Source: Anaerolineae bacterium (GTDB taxonomy: Bacteria; Chloroflexota; Anaerolineae; Aggregatilineales; Phototrophicaceae). Taken from it: a stretch of 64,000 nt of DNA. The notes beneath the pieces are model-generated. The model did not search any database and had not been told where the DNA came from. It saw nothing but the letters and a program-made list of their open reading frames with translations. The position numbers were made by a program, and so were the translations under genes. Below are positions 18,063 to 26,056 of the stretch, piece after piece (within the stretch, counting starts at the first letter, position 1; the number at the start of each line of letters is the position of its first letter). The stretch spans positions 1 through 64,000 of the forward strand of contig JABWBO010000026.1 of NCBI GenBank assembly GCA_013360465.1, given 5' to 3'.

Positions 18063-18875
18063 CTACTTCACGCCGGCGAACTGATGGGTGACTCTGCCGT
18101 CCTGGACGACGAAGGCGTTGTAGGCATGGGTCACGCCCCGCGCCGAACGGACGACCGTCTCGGTGTAGATGGAGTCGCCGAATTCGACGAAACGCTCGGT
18201 GGCTGCGATCACCAGATCGGTGTGTACCGAAAGGTAGTCGCGGAAATAGGTCTTGAGCGCGTCGCGCCCGCTGATCACGCCTTCGAAGGTGGTCAGGACG
18301 GCGTCGGCGCTGTAATGCGCATCCACCAGGGCATCGACATCGCCCGCCAGCATCGCCCGTAGATGCGAATCGTAGAATTTGCGCAGGGGCGTCTCGGTGA
18401 CGAGATGCGCCGGGCTGCCCGCGACCTGGAGCGCGGCGTTGACCGCCCGCACCACATTTTCATAGCCGGTGCAGCGGCAGAGATTGCCCGCCAGCCAGGC
18501 GCGGATTTCCGCCTCGCTTGGCTGTGCGCTGCGCGCCAGCAGATCGGTCAGGCTCATGATCATGCCCGGCGTACAGAAACCGCACTGCACGGCGTGCGCC
18601 GCCTGGAATGCCGTTTGCAGCGGGTTCATCGTCCCTTTTTCGGACACGCCCTCGATGGTTGTGATGCTGCTGCCGTCCGCCTGGACGCCGAGCAGGGCGC
18701 AGCTTTTCACTGAGACGCCGTCCATGAGTACGACGCACGCGCCGCACTGTCCGGTGTCGCAGCCGATCTTGACGCCGGTCAGGTGCAGGTGATCGCGCAG
18801 CACATCGACCAGCAGGACGCGGGGTTCCAGGTCGAGCGTATGCGATTGATGGTTGACCGTGAAGGTGACGCGCAT
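18063..18875 (-). CDS. Fusion of [2Fe-2S] molybdenum hydroxylase subunit and NTF2-like domain
   Basis: A 270-residue fusion. Residues 1-160 are a CoxS/XdhC-type subunit. The plant-type cluster has Cys39, 44, 47 and 59, and the second cluster has Cys98, 101, 133 and 135 (CGFCTPG and CRCTGY). Residues about 163-270 are a complete NTF2/SnoaL-like domain ending [19 protein letters not shown]. Standalone CoxS proteins normally end near residue 160. The ATG at 18875 follows GAGGAAA and gives the normal CoxS start; the open frame further upstream looks non-coding. No stop or frameshift separates the domains, so the fusion appears real. Confidence 0.88.
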   Translation of the reverse strand: MRVTFTVNHQSHTLDLEPRVLLVDVLRDHLHLTGVKIGCDTGQCGACVVLMDGVSVKSCALLGVQADGSSITTIEGVSEKGTMNPLQTAFQAAHAVQCGFCTPGMIMSLTDLLARSAQPSEAEIRAWLAGNLCRCTGYENVVRAVNAALQVAGSPAHLVTETPLRKFYDSHLRAMLAGDVDALVDAHYSADAVLTTFEGVISGRDALKTYFRDYLSVHTDLVIAATERFVEFGDSIYTETVVRSARGVTHAYNAFVVQDGRVTHQFAGVK

Positions 18876-19033
18876 CGCTTTCCTCGAAATGTGTGGGCGA
18901 AAACACTGGGGGCGGCGAGAAGGCTGGTGATCGAGCCGGTTTCTTGCACCGCCCTGAAAGGCTGTCTGACCGGGGTTCTGCTCCAATGCCGCTGCCGCAT
19001 GCCGGCGGCGTTGGCGGCGCTCACGGTGGATGA

Positions 19034-19393
19034 TCAGCTCTGGCTGTTGGGGATGAAGCCGAGCAGTCCAGCAAAATGGTGTGAGATACGCCCGTCGCGG
19101 ATGATGAAAACGTCGTAGACATGGGCGACGCCGCCGGCGGTCTCGACATGTGCTTCGAACATCAGCGAGTCGTTCCCTTCGGCATACTTGTCGGTGGAGA
19201 GCAGCTTCAGGTAGCCCAGATGCTCGATGTAGCCCTTGAAGTAGTCCTTCAGGGCATCGGCGCCGACCACGTGGGTGGTGTAGTTGAGGAGCTGTGCGTC
19301 GGCGGTGTAGTTCTCGTCGATCAGGCGGAGGTGATCCTTTTCCGCCAGGATCGCCAACTGTCTTTCATATAGCGCTCTGAACTTCTCGCTCAT
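19034..19393 (-). CDS. NTF2/SnoaL-like protein
   Basis: A 119-residue paralogue of the two other NTF2-like domains in this operon. It contains NYTADAQLLNYTTHVVGADALKDYFKGY-type segments and ends HVYDVFIIRDGRISHHFAG. It is first in the operon, upstream of the iron-sulfur fusion. The start at ATG 19393 is preferred to an upstream extension, although the ribosome site (AAGGAAT) is rather far. Its substrate or ligand is unknown. Confidence 0.8.
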   Translation of the reverse strand: MSEKFRALYERQLAILAEKDHLRLIDENYTADAQLLNYTTHVVGADALKDYFKGYIEHLGYLKLLSTDKYAEGNDSLMFEAHVETAGGVAHVYDVFIIRDGRISHHFAGLLGFIPNSQS

Positions 19394-19429
19394 GACCGGT
19401 TTATTCCTTGTAGGCTGCGAGATACACAC

Positions 19430-19753
19430 TCATGCGGAGATTACAGCTTTTTGGCGTCGATTGCAAGCGGCGCGCCGTGCTGGGGCGTATTCGGATCTGG
19501 GGGGCAGGCGCGCCATTCATGCGGGACGACACACGGGTCGTCCCCTACATCCCGCCAGGTCTAAACCTATTCTCCATAAGAACAAACCGTGACAAAATAT
19601 AGCCCAGAGCGCCGGTAGTCAAAGTCTTTGAGACGCAGCGGCTTTCCTTGAGGGTATTGTCGTTGCGTTGTTCGTACCCGGTTTCGCGATCACCCGCCGC
19701 TATCGTCTCGTCCTTCGCGCGCGAACCGAAATCAGGGCTGTCTTTCGCTGCGC
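19430..19753. repeat. Intergenic region with REP palindrome and 35-bp repeat copy
   Basis: GGGACGAC (19523-19530) pairs with GTCGTCCC (19537-19544), directly followed by a 35-bp sequence at 19546-19580 that is identical to 50145-50179. At 50 kb that sequence is one end of a MITE-like element; here only one end is seen. The rest of the gap up to the SUMF1 gene shows no gene. Confidence 0.7.
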
Positions 19754-20611
19754 TCAGGAAGAGCGGGCACACCGAAAACCGAGGAGGCTATCCCAGTAAC
19801 GAGGATTGATCCTGAGCCGGAACGCCGCGCGGAAGCCACCGATATTGACGCTGCTCCACGAACCGCCCCGCAACATGCGCTGAACATCCGCTCTTGTTCC
19901 AGTGTCCGCCTCACGTCCATCCTTAGCACTGTAGGGATACGATTCGTGCAGTGAATTCACCCATTCCCATACATTGCCGCTCATGTCCAACGCACCAACC
20001 CAGGAGGCGCCATCCAGACGACTGCCCACTTCTGCCGTTTCGCCGCCGGAGTTCTCACCCCAGACCAGATTGTCGCTCACGAACTCGTCTCCCCAGGGAA
20101 AGACATAATTCTCAGGTCCGCGCGCCGCATATTCCCATTCCGCTTCCGTCGGCAGCCGCGCCCCGCGCAGTGCGCAGAAATCATGGGCTTCGAACCAGGT
20201 GACACTGTCGACGGGTCGGTTTTCGCCTGGGAAGGATAGAGATGCAGCCTGCACACCGCCGAAGCGCGCGAACTGCGCCTGTGTCACCTCGGTCTGGTCG
20301 ATCCAGAACGACTCGGCGAAGCACTGCTCGTGCGCGGGCTGCTCATCTTCGAACCCATTCTCACTGCCCATCATGAAGCAGCCCGCCGGAACCAGCACCA
20401 TCGGCACGCCGTCGAAGTCCTGCACGTTGGCACTGCTCAGCATGGGCTGCTGCGCTGCCTCAACCGTGCGCGTCAATTCCTTCTGCGGCTGCGCAGTCGG
20501 ATCGATCTGTTGAACTGGTGTGCTGCCGGCTCCCGCAAAAGTCGCCGGCAGTGCGATAGCGATCATCAAGAGAAGGGCAGCGGCGTAAGCAGCACTCTGG
20601 TTCTTGTCCAT
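19754..20611 (-). CDS. Exported SUMF1/formylglycine-generating-enzyme family protein
   Basis: A 285-residue protein with a signal peptide (core AAYAAALLLMIAIALPATFAGA) and a SUMF1/FGE-sulfatase domain. Typical motifs run in order: VPAGCFMMGS, DEQPAHEQCFAESFWIDQTEVT, RPVDSVTWFEAHDFCALRGARLPTE (the RLPTEAEWEYAARG signature), GNVWEW and RMLRGGSWSS. True FGE enzymes activate sulfatases through a redox-active Cys pair near the C-terminus. Here the end reads RNPRYWDSLLGFRCARSS-like with one Cys, so catalysis is unclear. Family members without it act as binding or structural domains. No sulfatase gene is nearby. Confidence 0.85.
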   Translation of the reverse strand: MDKNQSAAYAAALLLMIAIALPATFAGAGSTPVQQIDPTAQPQKELTRTVEAAQQPMLSSANVQDFDGVPMVLVPAGCFMMGSENGFEDEQPAHEQCFAESFWIDQTEVTQAQFARFGGVQAASLSFPGENRPVDSVTWFEAHDFCALRGARLPTEAEWEYAARGPENYVFPWGDEFVSDNLVWGENSGGETAEVGSRLDGASWVGALDMSGNVWEWVNSLHESYPYSAKDGREADTGTRADVQRMLRGGSWSSVNIGGFRAAFRLRINPRYWDSLLGFRCARSS

Positions 20612-20715
20612 CGATGAACTCCTGTCAGCATAACTTCATCACGTTCTGGATACTTCGCTCATTGTTCCCGGAAAAGCCGGTTTGACCACGGCACCCTCCT
20701 CTCTGCCTGCCGCAG

Positions 20716-20736
20716 GGGCGACCCGGCGGGTCGCCC
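20716..20736. repeat. REP-like palindrome
   Basis: GGGCGACCC (20716-20724) pairs perfectly with GGGTCGCCC (20728-20736), loop GGC. It lies between the codA stop and the SUMF1 start and belongs to the same family as the palindromes at 14.3, 19.5 and 51.4 kb. Confidence 0.75.
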
Positions 20737-20755
20737 GGCTGCACACATCCCCCCG

Positions 20756-22018
20756 TCACATCCAGTCGGGCAGCGCCCCGCTGTCGAAGCCGAGCGCCGC
20801 CGGCGCGTTGCGGGCGATCATCCGCCCGCGCGAGACGACGTGCGTCGGGATGACCTGATAGCGCAGCGCGTCGAAGGCGCTGGCTGCCGGCAGCACCACC
20901 AGGTCCGCCGACCCGCCGACGCGAATCCCGTAATCGGCGATGCCCAGCGAGCGCGCCCCGTTTTCGGCGATCATGCTGAAGCAGGCGTCGATCTCGCTCA
21001 GCCCGGTCATCTGCGCGACATGTACCGTCATGTGTGCCACGCCGATCATGCTGCCCGTGCCGAAGATGTACCAGGGATCATAGATGCAGTCCTGCCCCAG
21101 GCTGACGTTCACGCCGCCGGCGACCAGCTCCTTGATGCGCGTCAGCCCGCGCCGCTTGGGATAGGTGTCCTGCCGCCCCTGAAGGGTGATGTTGATCAGC
21201 GGGTTGGCGATGAAATTGAGGTTCGTGCGCCGCAAAAAGCCCATCAGCTTGTAGGCGTAGCTGTCGTTGTACGAGCCGAACGCCGTCGTGTGGCTGGCGG
21301 AGACGCATTCGCCCCCGCCCCGCTTGATCGCCTCGGCGACGATCACCTCCAGGAAGCGCGACTGATCGTCGTCCACCTCGTCACAGTGTACGTCGATCAG
21401 GCGGTCGTACTTTTCGGCGAGGTCGAAGATGCGCTGAATCGAGCGGACGCCGTCCTCGCGGGTCAGCTCGTAGTGGGGGATGCCGCCGACGACATCCGCG
21501 CCGCGCCGCAGCGCCTCTTCCAGCAGCCCTTCGTTCTCCGGTCGGGAATAGATGCCGTCCTGGGGGAAGGCGACCACCTGAAGCGTCGTCCAGCCCTTGA
21601 CCTGTTCGCGCAGTTCCAGCAGCGCATCCAGGGCGATCAGGCGCGGCTCGGTGACATCGACATGGGTGCGCACATACAGCACGCCGTTCGCCGCCATCAG
21701 CTTGAGCGCCTCCAGCGCCCGCGCCTGCACGTCCTCACGGGTCAGCGACGCCTTGCGTTCGCCCCAGATCTGGATGCCCTCGAAGAGCGTGCCGCTGGCG
21801 TTGAAGCGCGGCTGCCCCGCCGCCAGCACTGAATCCAGGTGGATGTGCGATTCGACGAACGGCGGCGTAACCAGCCCGCCGCCGCAGTCGGTCACTTCGA
21901 TGGACGCCGGCGCTTCGATGCCCGGCGCGATTCGGACGATTCTGCCAAGCTCGATCAGGATATCGACGAGTTCCGCCCGGTCGCGCAGGCGGCAGTTCTT
22001 GAGGAGTCGGGTGTTCAT
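20756..22018 (-). CDS. codA: Cytosine deaminase-type amidohydrolase
   Basis: A 420-residue metal-dependent amidohydrolase very like E. coli CodA: HIHLDSVLAAGQP, GTLFEG, THVDVTEP, DVHCDEVDDDQSRFLE, SASHTTAF and DPWYIFGTG all align with it. CodA turns cytosine into uracil and ammonia. The metal-ligand Asp is kept in GQDCIYDPW, but E. coli has GHDDVFDPW there, so the following Asp (D314, which affects substrate choice) is Cys here. A related pyrimidine or pterin-like substrate is therefore possible. The ATG 22018 follows AGGAGA by seven bases. It is divergent from a nucleoside-type ABC importer. Confidence 0.85.
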   Translation of the reverse strand: MNTRLLKNCRLRDRAELVDILIELGRIVRIAPGIEAPASIEVTDCGGGLVTPPFVESHIHLDSVLAAGQPRFNASGTLFEGIQIWGERKASLTREDVQARALEALKLMAANGVLYVRTHVDVTEPRLIALDALLELREQVKGWTTLQVVAFPQDGIYSRPENEGLLEEALRRGADVVGGIPHYELTREDGVRSIQRIFDLAEKYDRLIDVHCDEVDDDQSRFLEVIVAEAIKRGGGECVSASHTTAFGSYNDSYAYKLMGFLRRTNLNFIANPLINITLQGRQDTYPKRRGLTRIKELVAGGVNVSLGQDCIYDPWYIFGTGSMIGVAHMTVHVAQMTGLSEIDACFSMIAENGARSLGIADYGIRVGGSADLVVLPAASAFDALRYQVIPTHVVSRGRMIARNAPAALGFDSGALPDWM

Positions 22019-22051
22019 GGAATCTCCTGGCAAAACAGCACGAAGTTCTGA

Positions 22052-22065
22052 CGACAAGTTTGTCG
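22052..22065. promoter_or_regulatory. Operator-like palindrome between codA and the importer
   Basis: CGACAA-GT-TTGTCG is a 14-bp inverted repeat 34 bases upstream of codA. Its right half is the proposed -35 box (TTGTCG, 22060-22065) of the importer, a typical place for a repressor site. Confidence 0.45.
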
Positions 22066-22089
22066 GATTTTGGCGTAATGTGCTAAATT
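22060..22089 (+). promoter_or_regulatory. Promoter for the BMP-type importer operon
   Basis: TTGTCG (22060-22065) and TAAATT (22084-22089) are separated by 18 bases; the local sequence is AT-richer than its surroundings. The ATG at 22143 follows a GGAGGA ribosome site. Confidence 0.4.
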
Positions 22090-22142
22090 CAAATCGTGAG
22101 AATTTTGCCTGGGACAATTCACCTTGTACACGGAGGAAGAGC

Positions 22143-23165
22143 ATGAAACTGCGCGCCTCGTTCTTGTTGGTGCTGCTCATCGGCAGCCTGGTCCTGGGGA
22201 GCGCCGTCAGCGCTCAGGATGAACCGCTGACGGTCTTCGCCGCCTATGCCACCCCCATCGAAGAACCCTGGGACGGCGTGATCCACGCGGCGCTGCAAGC
22301 GGCTGCCGACGCAGGGCGCATCGTCTACACCTATCAGGATGAGATTGGCTACTCCGGCGATATGGAAATCGTGCTGCGCGAAGTGGCGGAAGACGAAGCT
22401 CCCGCCATCATCTTCGGCGACGCCTTCGGCAATGAAGAAGCCGTGCGCCGCGTCGCCCGCGATTACCCGGAAATCGCCTTCGTCTTCGGGTCGGGCTTGG
22501 GTCCGGCACAGCCCAACCTGTCGGTCTTCGACAACTGGATTCACGAACCGGCTTACCTGAGCGGCATGTACGCGGGCGCGCTGACCGAAAGCGGCGTGGT
22601 CGGCGTGGTCGGCGGCTACCCGGTCCCGGAAGTCAACCGCATCGTCAACGCCTTCGTCCAGGGCGTCGCCGAATCTAACCCGGAGGCGACCGTGCTGGTC
22701 ACCTTCATCAACAGCTGGTTTGACCCGGCAGCCGCCCAGGAAGCGGCGCTGGCGCAGGTCGATGCCGGCGCGGATATCCTCTTTGCCGAGCGCTTCGGTC
22801 CCATCGACGTGGCGGCGGAAAAGGGTCTGCTGGCGTTCGGCAACATGAGCGACCAGAACGCGCTCGCGCCGGAATCGGTCGTCACCGGTCCGGTCTGGGA
22901 TATGGGTCCGACGGTCAATTTCGTCATCGATCAGGTGGCGGCGGGCAGCTACACCGGGCTTGATCTGAAGGACTTCTCGATGATGGCGTACGGCGGAGCC
23001 AGCCTCGCCGAACTTCACGGCTTCGCCGATACCCTCGACCCGGCGCTGGTGGAAATGGTCAGCGCCCGCGAGCAGGAGATCGTCGACGGGCTGTTCCGCG
23101 TCAACATCGACGAAGATGTGCCGGCGGGCGCTTCCGTCCCCGGTGAAGCGACCATCGGCGGCTGA
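22143..23165 (+). CDS. BMP/PnrA-family ABC transporter substrate-binding protein
   Basis: A 340-residue exported binding protein: signal peptide MKLRASFLLVLLIGSLVLGSAVSAQ, then a BMP (basic membrane lipoprotein/Med) fold with GDAFGNEEAVRRVARDYPEI, VFDNWIHEPAYLSGMYAG and VVGGYPVPEVNRIVNAF. It lacks a lipobox Cys, so it is probably periplasmic or cell-wall retained rather than a lipoprotein. Members bind nucleosides or purines. It heads an operon with an ABC ATPase and two permeases and is divergent from codA, which fits uptake and deamination of nucleobases or nucleosides. The gap to the next gene holds a repeat. Confidence 0.9.
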   Translation: MKLRASFLLVLLIGSLVLGSAVSAQDEPLTVFAAYATPIEEPWDGVIHAALQAAADAGRIVYTYQDEIGYSGDMEIVLREVAEDEAPAIIFGDAFGNEEAVRRVARDYPEIAFVFGSGLGPAQPNLSVFDNWIHEPAYLSGMYAGALTESGVVGVVGGYPVPEVNRIVNAFVQGVAESNPEATVLVTFINSWFDPAAAQEAALAQVDAGADILFAERFGPIDVAAEKGLLAFGNMSDQNALAPESVVTGPVWDMGPTVNFVIDQVAAGSYTGLDLKDFSMMAYGGASLAELHGFADTLDPALVEMVSAREQEIVDGLFRVNIDEDVPAGASVPGEATIGG

Positions 23166-23179
23166 GCCAGACGAGAGAT

Positions 23180-23237
23180 GAGGGATGAGGGATGAGAACG
23201 CCCGCGTGATACGTGTGCTTCTCGTCCCTCATTCCTC
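23180..23237. repeat. 19-bp imperfect inverted repeat
   Basis: The stretch 23180-23198 (GAGGGATGAG core) pairs with 23219-23237 at 17 of 19 positions. It lies just after the binding-protein stop and could attenuate transcription into the downstream genes, or be a repeat remnant. Confidence 0.55.
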
Positions 23238-23327
23238 GTGACTCAGCGCTTTCCAGGCGCTGTCTGCACCTCACCCTGTTTCCCTCTCCCTAAGGGCGAG
23301 GGACTTCACCCCTTCGGACTGAGAGCG

Positions 23328-23445
23328 TGTCTGCAAAGCCGGTTTTCACACAACCTCACCCCGGAAACCTGACGGTTTCCTGCCCCTCTCCAATTGGAGA
23401 GGGGCGGTTGAGCGCAAACGGGGTGAGGTGAGCAGTTTGCAGACA
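23328..23445. repeat. MITE-like nested palindrome, copy 1 (TGTCTGCAAA ends)
   Basis: A 118-bp element bounded by TGTCTGCAAA (23328-23337) and its exact inverse TTTGCAGACA (23436-23445). Inside are CCTCACCCC/GGGGTGAGG (23354-23362, 23420-23428) and a perfect 22-bp palindrome centred on CCAATTGG (23383-23404). A second copy with the same ends and order is at 58393-58507. No coding capacity. It separates the binding-protein gene from the ATPase gene of one transporter. Confidence 0.85.
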
Positions 23446-23508
23446 GCCTCTGAGCGAAGGGGACGGGGGATGAGGGCTGCAATCGAATCCTAGCACGGCG
23501 GACCCATC

Positions 23509-25008
23509 ATGCCACCGATCATCGAGATGCGCGGGATCACCAAGCGATTCGGCGCGCTAACCGCCAACGACGGCATCGACTTCAGTATCGAACCCGGCGA
23601 AATCCACGCCCTGCTGGGCGAAAACGGTGCGGGCAAATCGACGCTGATGAAGATCCTCTACGGCTTGTACCAACCCGACTCCGGCGACGTTCGCATCAAC
23701 GGGCAGCCCGTCCGGCTGACCTCGCCCGCCGAAGCCATCGCCAACGGCATCGGTTTCGTCTCGCAGCACTTCGCCCTGGTTCCCAAGTTCACCGTCGCCG
23801 AAAACGTCGTCCTGGGTCACGAAGGATCGCGCACCCTGCACCCTACGGCGATGAGTACCAGAGTGATGGAGACAGCGGCATCGCTGCGCCTGCTCATCGA
23901 CGTGAACGCCGTCGTCGGTCGGCTGTCGGTCGGCGAACAGCAGCGGGTGGAAATCCTCAAAGCCCTCTATCGCGACTGCAAAGTCCTGATCATGGATGAG
24001 CCGACGGCGGTGCTGGCTCCCGGTGACATCGCCGCTCTGTTCGACATCCTGCGCGTGCTGCAAGGGCGCGGCATGGCGGTCATCATCATCACCCACAAGC
24101 TCGATGAGGTCTTCGCCATCAGCCAGCGCGTGACCGTGCTGCGACTCGGCAAGGTCGTGGGCGAGGTCAGGACGCAGGACAGCACCCCGGCGGCGCTGGC
24201 GCAGATGATGGTCGGTCGGCAGACGGTCGCCGTCGCCCGCAATAGCGATCACCGCCGCCAGGATGCCGTCAAACTCGATGTGCGCGATCTGCGCCTGACC
24301 GACAGGCGCGGCGGGCTGCGGCTGCGCGGCTTGTCGCTGGAGGTGCGCGGCGGCGAAATCGTCGGAGTCGCCGGCGTGGCGGGCAACGGACAGAGCGAGC
24401 TGGTCTCGGTGCTGACCGGCATGGCAGCGCCGGACTCCGGCTCGGTGACGGTCGGCGGCGCGCCCCTGCCCTTCCGCGACCCGAAAGCCGTTTCGCGCCT
24501 GAAAGTCGCCCGCATCCCGGAGGACCGCCTTAAAGGGGTGATCGGCGATCTGTCGGTGCAGGACAACCTGATGTTGGAGTCGGTCGAGGGTTTCACCCGG
24601 ATGGGTCACCTGGATCGCGCCCGCATCCGCGCCAACGCCGAAGCGCTGATCCGCGCCTTTCAGATCAAAGCCGCGCCCACCGACCTGGCGCGCACCCTTT
24701 CCGGCGGGAACATCCAGAAGATCATCCTGGCGCGCTCGCTGGGACACGCGCCGGAGGTGGTGATCGCCGCGCAGCCAACGCGCGGGCTGGACATCGGCGC
24801 GACGGAGTATGTGCATCAGAAGCTTCTGGAACAGAAGGAGCGGGGCGCGGCGATCCTGCTGATCTCCGAAGACCTGGAAGAGATTCTGCTGCTGAGCGAC
24901 CGCATCGTGGTCATCTACGAAGGGCGCATCGCCGGCACATTCGCGGCGCAGGACGCGCGGATCGACCAGATCGGCGCGCTGATGACGGGGGCGCATCCTC
25001 ATGCTTAA
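23509..25008 (+). CDS. BMP-family ABC importer, twin-domain ATPase
   Basis: A 499-residue protein with two fused ABC domains, as in nucleoside (NupA/RbsA-like) importers. Domain 1 has Walker A GENGAGKST (38-46), signature LSVGEQQRVE and Walker B VLIMDEPTAV. Domain 2 has a degenerate P-loop GVAGNGQSELV and signature LSGGNIQKIILARSL, the usual asymmetry of this family. The ATG at 23509 has no strong ribosome site. The gene overlaps the first permease by eight bases. Confidence 0.92.
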   Translation: MPPIIEMRGITKRFGALTANDGIDFSIEPGEIHALLGENGAGKSTLMKILYGLYQPDSGDVRINGQPVRLTSPAEAIANGIGFVSQHFALVPKFTVAENVVLGHEGSRTLHPTAMSTRVMETAASLRLLIDVNAVVGRLSVGEQQRVEILKALYRDCKVLIMDEPTAVLAPGDIAALFDILRVLQGRGMAVIIITHKLDEVFAISQRVTVLRLGKVVGEVRTQDSTPAALAQMMVGRQTVAVARNSDHRRQDAVKLDVRDLRLTDRRGGLRLRGLSLEVRGGEIVGVAGVAGNGQSELVSVLTGMAAPDSGSVTVGGAPLPFRDPKAVSRLKVARIPEDRLKGVIGDLSVQDNLMLESVEGFTRMGHLDRARIRANAEALIRAFQIKAAPTDLARTLSGGNIQKIILARSLGHAPEVVIAAQPTRGLDIGATEYVHQKLLEQKERGAAILLISEDLEEILLLSDRIVVIYEGRIAGTFAAQDARIDQIGALMTGAHPHA

Positions 25009-26056
25009 TCTGAAGATCGAACGCGAACCCGCGCCGCTGTGGCTGCGCTTGCTCATCCCGGTGATCGCCGTCGTCGTGACCTTCGCCCTGGTCAGCGTGC
25101 TGATCCTGTGGGCGGGCGCAAGTCCTTTCGACGCGGTCTACCAACTGCTGATCCACCCGCTCACGCGCACCAGCGCCCGCGCCGACATCTTGATGATGGC
25201 GACGCCGATCCTGCTCACCGGCGTCGCGGTGGCGGTCGCCTTCGTCTGCGGCTACTACAACATCGGCGCGGAGGGGCAGCTTTACGCCGGGGCGATCTTC
25301 GCCGCCTGGGTGGGCGTCAACGCCGAAGGACTGCCGCCGGTCGTCGCCATCGGGCTGATGCTGATCGCCGGGTTCCTCGCCGGCATGATCTGGGCGCTGC
25401 TGCCGGCGCTGCTCAAAAGCTGGCTGTCGGTCGATGAAGTGGTGACCACCCTGCTGCTCAATTCGGTCATGCTGTTCATCGTCAGCGCTCTGCTCAACGG
25501 ACCCTGGCGCGACCCGGTGAGCGGCTGGCCCCAGTCGCCGACCATCGCCCTGAATGCGCAGTTCCCGGTACTCATCGCGCGGTCGCGGGTGCATCTCGGC
25601 TTCATCATCGCCGTCGTCTCGGCGCTCTCGGTATGGTGGATGCTGGCGCGCACCCGCTTCGGGCTGGAGCTGCGCGCCATCGGCAAGAACCGCGAGGCGG
25701 CGCAGTTCCTCGGCATCCCGGTGCGGCGGCGGGTGCTGACGGCGGCGCTGATCAGCGGCGGCATCGCCGGGCTGGCGGGCGTCGGCGAAGTCGGCGGCAT
25801 CCACTACTACCTGATCGGCTCGCTGTCGCCGGGCTTCGGCTATACCGGCATCATCGTCGCCACGCTCGGCGCTTTGACCATGCCGGGGGTGATGCTCTCG
25901 GCGCTGTTCCTGGCGCTGATCAACCGGGGGGCGATTTCCGCCAACCGCGAATTGGACGTGCCGGTCTATCTGAGCGATGTGATCCAGGCGGCGCTGCTGC
26001 TAGTCACGCTGGCTGTCCTGCTGCTCAACCGCTACCGTATCCGTTGGGGGCGATGA
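25001..26056 (+). CDS. BMP-family ABC importer permease 1
   Basis: A 351-residue permease with eight to ten hydrophobic helices, beginning with WLRLLIPVIAVVVTFALVSVLILWAG. Family motifs include YYNIGAEGQLYAGAI and ALLKSWLSVDEVVTTLLLN, the latter the coupling region facing the ATPase, as in RbsC/YufP-type nucleoside permeases. It starts inside the 3' end of the ATPase gene and its TGA overlaps the next ATG, indicating tight translational coupling. Confidence 0.92.
   Translation: MLNLKIEREPAPLWLRLLIPVIAVVVTFALVSVLILWAGASPFDAVYQLLIHPLTRTSARADILMMATPILLTGVAVAVAFVCGYYNIGAEGQLYAGAIFAAWVGVNAEGLPPVVAIGLMLIAGFLAGMIWALLPALLKSWLSVDEVVTTLLLNSVMLFIVSALLNGPWRDPVSGWPQSPTIALNAQFPVLIARSRVHLGFIIAVVSALSVWWMLARTRFGLELRAIGKNREAAQFLGIPVRRRVLTAALISGGIAGLAGVGEVGGIHYYLIGSLSPGFGYTGIIVATLGALTMPGVMLSALFLALINRGAISANRELDVPVYLSDVIQAALLLVTLAVLLLNRYRIRWGR

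Noticed and set aside
21597-22142. Long N-terminal extension of the BMP-family binding protein
   Set aside because: The extension is antisense to codA; a strong ribosome site and signal peptide fix the start at 22143.
23557-25056. A 499-codon minus-strand frame opposite the ABC ATPase
   Set aside because: Shadow of the ATPase gene, low-complexity His/Asp/Gln-rich translation and no ribosome site.
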